Assembly (NCBI RefSeq): GCF_000188695.1
Contig: NW_004754903.1
Location: 671,304 to 688,803 of the forward strand
Length of the DNA stretch: 17,500 nt
Reading direction: 5' to 3'
DNA from: Salpingoeca rosetta
Lineage: Eukaryota > Opisthokonta > Choanoflagellata > Craspedida > Salpingoecidae
The stretch's first letter is position 1. Each line of letters starts with the position of its first letter. The notes below the pieces were generated by a model, which saw only the letters and a program-made list of their open reading frames with translations, ran no database searches and had not been told where the DNA came from. Position numbers and translations under genes: made by a program. Shown one piece after another: positions 1-17,500 of the stretch.

Positions 1-18
1 CCACAGCGCCAACGATTC

Positions 19-83
<65 letters not shown>

Positions 84-178
84 CACAAGCAGCCAACAAC
101 CAATCCTAACCCTGGCCATCACTCCCTCCCCCCCCCCTGTCTCTCTCTCTCTCTTCTTCACCCACTCGTTTGTTACAG
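1..178 (+). other. 3' part of an intron (partial) of the left-edge gene
   Basis: The stretch holds a (CA)n run at about 20-82, a C/A-rich segment, and then a long pyrimidine tract of C and CT repeats that ends in a TTACAG acceptor at 173-178. No donor is visible, so the intron starts before the window. The A/C-rich, then pyrimidine-rich order matches the acceptor halves of the other introns here. Confidence 0.7.
20..82. repeat. (CA)n microsatellite in intron
   Basis: Uninterrupted CA dinucleotide run of about 30 units, inside the partial intron upstream of the kinase-like exon. Confidence 0.95.
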
Positions 179-601
179 CGACACCCGTTCCTGCGCGGCG
201 AAACCGCAGACGCGTCGCAGTGGTGGCGCGAGTTCAAAGACCGACACGCCAACCCTGATCGTGGTGATGGTGGCGGGCTGGCGGAGCTTGGTGACGCTTT
301 GGGTAAGAGCACAGATACAGTTGTGGGTGATGCTGACGATGGTGACGATGGTGATGATGATGATGGTGGTGATGGTGATGGTGATGGTGGTGGCACCTCC
401 CACAAGACTTTTGTATCCACGCAACAACGGCGACAGCCCGGTGCGAGGCAGCCACCGCCGTCGCTCACGGCCCCTGATGATGCGGCAACACCACGACCAC
501 CGACACCGGCACACGAGGACCTGACACCCGCGCACTCTGAGATGTACACCGGTTCCGACCTCCTCACACCAACGCCGTCAAGCAGCGACCCAGCAAGCTA
601 G
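179..601 (+). CDS. Last exon of a probable Ser/Thr protein kinase (5' partial)
   Basis: The exon opens in phase 0 directly after a TTACAG acceptor and runs 140 codons to TAG at 599-601. Its first residues, RHPFLRG, match the conserved end of the protein-kinase C-lobe (typically L-L-x-H-P-F-L in STE, NEK and CAMK-type kinases), where the last helix of the catalytic domain closes. The segment with QWWREFKDRH would be the short helix after it. What follows is a low-complexity tail: a Gly/Asp-rich acidic block encoded by GAT/GGT triplets (337-393), then Ser/Pro/Thr-rich sequence with several S/T-P sites. The catalytic core (glycine loop, HRD, DFG) would lie upstream of the window, so family assignment rests on one short motif. 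Kinase identity is inferred; the exon and its reading frame are better supported. It converges with the minus-strand RhoGEF gene. Confidence 0.6.
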   Translation, partial: RHPFLRGETADASQWWREFKDRHANPDRGDGGGLAELGDALGKSTDTVVGDADDGDDGDDDDGGDGDGDGGGTSHKTFVSTQQRRQPGARQPPPSLTAPDDAATPRPPTPAHEDLTPAHSEMYTGSDLLTPTPSSSDPAS

Positions 602-632
602 CCACCCCGCTCGTGTTTTTTTTTAATGGTTG

Positions 633-636
<4 letters not shown>

Positions 637-717
<81 letters not shown>
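637..717. repeat. (GC)n(GT)n alternating purine-pyrimidine tract
   Basis: About seven GC units pass straight into about 33 GT units. This is the classic alternating purine-pyrimidine composition that favours left-handed Z-DNA. It lies in the 3' flank of the kinase-like gene. Confidence 0.95.
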
Positions 718-720
<3 letters not shown>

Positions 721-1077
721 CTCTTTGTGTGTATTTTTGATACTCGTGTGCATTGCACACACCTTCACCCATTAACCTTCCAATGAGCACCCATCTGTAA
801 TTGTGTTGTTCCGCTCGGTTGCGGTGTTGTTGCGTTGTTCCTGCCGTGAATGCCAACACCTCTCCATCCCAGTAAACGACGAAACACGCACATCACAATC
901 CCACAGACACGCAAATCACAAAACACACACACCTTTCTCTTTGTTCGCCATCACAATGCTTCAACTCAAATGATTGTACTGCGCATACACGAGCGTGTGT
1001 GCGTGCGTGTGCGTGTGAAGGATGTAACACAAGAGCATGAAAAATCACACTTCACAAGCGAGCGAGAACGTAATGTA

Positions 1078-1101
1078 ACACACACACACACACACACACA
1101 C
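1078..1101. repeat. Short (CA)n microsatellite
   Basis: About 12 CA units in the intergenic region. Confidence 0.9.
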
Positions 1102-1431
1102 CTCACAACGACAAGACGCAAACCAGCGAATGGCAACGCCTGCCACCATCACCCATCGCTCTGATAAGTCGTTCAAATGCAGACACTGGCACACATACAC
1201 AATGGAAGGCGCAATAGAAATGTACAGCAGGGGCACAATGGGTGTGCGCGCGCGCGTGTGTGTGTGCGCAATCAAACTGCACAAACAAACCACACACGCA
1301 CACCCAATACCACGACGAGCAATGACAAACGTACACGAACGCACGAACTTCTGCTAACTCTCAACTTATGATACCACCAAAGCCTGTTTCAAAACAACGC
1401 CACAAGTCAACAACCTCCTACCAAGCTCACA

Positions 1432-1487
<56 letters not shown>

Positions 1488-1510
1488 GCATCATCATCAT
1501 CATCATCATC
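1432..1510. repeat. (CAT)n trinucleotide repeat
   Basis: About 26 CAT units with one CAG interruption near 1487. It lies in the 3' flank of the RhoGEF gene, where the sense strand reads (ATG)n. Confidence 0.95.
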
Positions 1511-1518
1511 GTCAACCA

Positions 1519-1570
1519 CCAATCAACCACCCATCAACCAACCAATCAACCACCCATCAACCAACCAATC
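1519..1570. repeat. 23-bp tandem repeat abutting the RhoGEF stop codon
   Basis: Unit starts (CCAATC) fall at 1519, 1542 and 1565, giving two full copies and a partial third with a 23-bp period. The array ends six bases before the stop codon of the RhoGEF gene, so it would form the start of that gene's 3' UTR. Confidence 0.85.
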
Positions 1571-1575
1571 GGTTG

Positions 1576-10542
<8,967 letters not shown>

Positions 10543-10707
10543 GCTGACGGTGATGTGTGAGGGACTGAGACTCGCTGCAGGCACGTCACCGTTGTCTTGA
10601 CACGCGTGTGGTGCAAGAAGGAAAACGTTGTTGAAAGCAAGGACAGGCGCGCAGCTGGCGTCGTCCAATATGTTATCCAAACCAAAGCAGCGCCGAGAAC
10701 AAAAGTT

Positions 10708-10719
10708 GCAGTTAACTGC
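10708..10719. promoter_or_regulatory. 12-bp palindrome with two MYB-type half-sites
   Basis: GCAGTTAACTGC is a perfect palindrome that contains the MYB consensus YAAC[GT]G on each strand. It lies about 165 bp upstream of the proposed RhoGEF start codon. Function is inferred from the motif only. Confidence 0.35.
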
Positions 10720-10830
10720 TGCTGCTTCTTCTTCGAATGGACGCAGCAGGTGCTGATGTTCACGATGGAAAGCGCACAACGTATGCACGCACACACTCTC
10801 TCATGTACGATGAAGCTATCTATGCTTTTG

Positions 10831-10868
10831 CAGCTGCAGCTGTTGTTGCTGTGGCGAGGTCTCAGCTG
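10831..10868. promoter_or_regulatory. Three CAGCTG E-boxes
   Basis: CAGCTG at 10831-10836, 10837-10842 and 10863-10868. This hexamer is a palindromic bHLH site. The first two sit back to back as part of a GCAGCTGCAGCTG run, so simple (GCAGCT) repetition could also explain them. Confidence 0.35.
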
Positions 10869-10998
10869 GCCGGGCTGCCGAGCAAGCAGAGTCTGTTGTG
10901 TGTGTGTGTGTGAGATTGATGGTGGGTGCTTTGTGTGTGTGTGTGGGCGAAGAAAAAAAAAACGAATCGCTCCCTCAACCAAAACATTCCCCTCATTT

Positions 10999-11013
10999 CT
11001 GCTGAGTCAGCAG
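10999..11013. promoter_or_regulatory. Perfect Maf recognition element containing an AP-1 site
   Basis: CTGCTGAGTCAGCAG is a 15-bp palindrome around one central base. Its inner 13 bp equal the T-type Maf recognition element TGCTGA(C/G)TCAGCA, with the AP-1/TRE core TGA(C/G)TCA. It lies about 460 bp upstream of the RhoGEF start codon and directly beside the (GT)n tract. bZIP binding is inferred from the consensus match. Confidence 0.5.
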
Positions 11014-11016
<3 letters not shown>

Positions 11017-11108
<92 letters not shown>

Positions 11109-11128
11109 TGTGTGTGTGTGTGTGTGTA
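11017..11128. repeat. (GT)n microsatellite, intergenic
   Basis: About 55 GT units with one GGG interruption at 11104 and a TATG end. Confidence 0.95.
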
Positions 11129-11282
11129 TGCAGAACAAGACCCTAACGTCGTCCATGCCTGCCCCTTGCAAGTGGCTGCTATGCTTCAATCGGCGAACGA
11201 CAAACAAACAGCAGCATCAACAGCAGCCAACAAGGGCAAGAACAGAAAAGGAAGGTAGCCACGAGCGATTGTAACGCAAGCG

Positions 11283-11309
11283 ACAGAGAGAGAGAGAGAG
11301 TGAGTGAGT

Positions 11310-11359
<50 letters not shown>

Positions 11360-11360
11360 T
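11283..11360. repeat. GA / GAGT / (AGAC)n compound repeat
   Basis: AG dinucleotides, then GAGT units, AG again, and about nine AGAC tetranucleotides (11321-11358). In the esterase sense direction this is a CT/GTCT-rich 3' flank. Confidence 0.92.
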
Positions 11361-11516
11361 AGCACAACCAGGGCAAACAGCCACAACAGTAAGAATGGGA
11401 ATTGGAGGGGGGGGAGAACAACCACGCAAACAACGAAAACGACAAGGAACAAGCGTAGCATGAACTCCGTCGCTTGTGCGTGTTTGCGGGTGTGTGTGTC
11501 ATTGGGCGCGTGCGCA

Positions 11517-17077
<5,561 letters not shown>

Positions 17078-17273
17078 CGCTGCTGCTTGTTGTTGTTGTT
17101 GTTTTGCTTTCTTTGGAGAGGCAAAGGATTGTCGATAATTGGCAATGGTGCCAGTGATTATTCCGCGTGCGAGTGTTGACGCTCACTCCTTCCCTCCTCC
17201 TAAAGCCCTTAAAGCCCTCTCTGCCCAATTGCCCCCTTGGGCAATGGTCGCTGTTCCCATCACGTACGTTTGT
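17078..17273 (-). promoter_or_regulatory. Short esterase upstream region
   Basis: 196 bp between the esterase ATG and the stop of the next minus-strand gene. It holds a (CAA)5-type leader at 17084-17101, a GGCAATGG element present twice on the plus strand (about 17139 and 17240) with overlapping CCAAT/ATTGG boxes, a 7-bp inverted repeat ATTGCCC-CCTT-GGGCAAT (17228-17245), and a doubled AAAGCCCT (17202-17218). No TATA box was seen. The core promoter must be compact. Confidence 0.5.
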
Positions 17274-17500
17274 TTACTGGGGCAAAGGGCGTGAGACGGT
17301 TGCTGCGGGTGTGAGCTGCGGTTTGCTTGGGCGGCGAGGGAGGCGCCGTCTTCGTGGCGTCGTCGTGGTAGTTGTCGGTGTTGGTGATGACAGCTTGTTG
17401 ATGGTAACGCGTGCTGATGATGGCGTGGGCCTGCGTGGTGGCGTTGGCAACAGCCGCTGCTGCGCCTTGGTTGGCTCACGACGCAACGGCGAGCATGTGG
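17274..17500 (-). CDS. C-terminal end of an unidentified gene (5' partial)
   Basis: An open frame from the window edge to TAA at 17274-17276, about 75 residues, rich in Pro, Thr, Ser and Arg (for example LLPTPPRRPTPSSARV and PRRRRLPRRPSK). The composition matches the disordered tails of the other genes here, and many codons end in C or G. No domain is visible and no function is proposed. It would be the last exon of a gene in the same orientation as the esterase, ending less than 200 bp upstream of the esterase start. A second frame is also open over much of the stretch, so coding status is uncertain. Confidence 0.45.
   Translation of the reverse strand, partial: TCSPLRREPTKAQQRLLPTPPRRPTPSSARVTINKLSSPTPTTTTTTPRRRRLPRRPSKPQLTPAATVSRPLPQ

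Larger units (their letters stand above)
602..1575. other. Convergent intergenic region, 3' flanks of two genes
   Basis: This is 974 bp between the stop of the plus-strand kinase-like gene and the stop of the minus-strand RhoGEF gene. I see no further gene in it. Open frames here encode only repeat-derived strings such as His-Thr and Val-Cys. There is no AATAAA on either strand. On the plus strand it is G/T-rich up to about 845 and C/A-rich after that, so each gene sees a G/T-rich sense strand just downstream of its stop. Confidence 0.75.
10543..11516. promoter_or_regulatory. Intergenic region: RhoGEF promoter side and esterase 3' flank
   Basis: 974 bp between two minus-strand genes. No gene was seen. 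The half near the RhoGEF (10600-11013) is mostly unique sequence with three CAGCTG E-boxes, a GTTAAC palindrome and a 13-bp Maf/AP-1 palindrome, which suits a promoter. The rest is simple repeats: (GT)n 11017-11128, GA/GAGT tracts and (AGAC)n 11283-11360, then the esterase 3' flank. No TATA box or AATAAA was found. Confidence 0.55.

Overview
The window is eukaryotic. It has GT-AG introns in every multi-exon gene, a secretory signal peptide, DH/PH/SH3/DEP signalling domains, and very many (GT)n/(CA)n microsatellites that lie in introns and intergenic DNA but never in the exons I could define. Short frequent introns (about 150-400 bp), moderately GC-rich exons, long low-complexity tails, animal-like Rho signalling and a cholinesterase-fold secreted esterase together suggest a unicellular holozoan, most likely a choanoflagellate (Salpingoeca/Monosiga type). 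That placement is inference; no marker gene fixes the species.

Layout. (1) 1-601, plus strand: last intron (partial) and last exon of a gene whose product appears to end in a protein-kinase C-lobe followed by an acidic and Ser/Pro/Thr tail. (2) 602-1575: convergent 3' flanks full of simple repeats. (3) 1576-10542, minus strand: a nine-exon gene for a giant Rho guanine-nucleotide exchange factor. The spliced model keeps frame across all eight introns and gives 2,254 residues: a roughly 1,130-residue disordered proline/serine-rich N-terminus, a DEP-like domain, a second disordered acidic/polyQ region, then DH-PH-SH3. (4) 10543-11516: intergenic DNA holding the esterase 3' flank and the RhoGEF promoter side, with a perfect 13-bp Maf/AP-1 palindrome and three CAGCTG E-boxes. 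(5) 11517-17077, minus strand: a 17-exon type-B carboxylesterase/cholinesterase-fold enzyme of 566 residues with signal peptide and an intact Ser-Glu-His triad. All sixteen introns join in phase. (6) 17078-17273: short upstream region of the esterase. (7) 17274-17500, minus strand: C-terminal coding end of a further gene that leaves the window.

The most unusual signal is in the introns. Read in the sense direction, nearly every one is G/T-rich in its donor half and A/C-rich in its acceptor half, so the halves are complementary and could fold into long hairpins that bring the splice sites together. The two complete genes show no obvious functional link: one is cytoplasmic Rho signalling, the other a secreted hydrolase.
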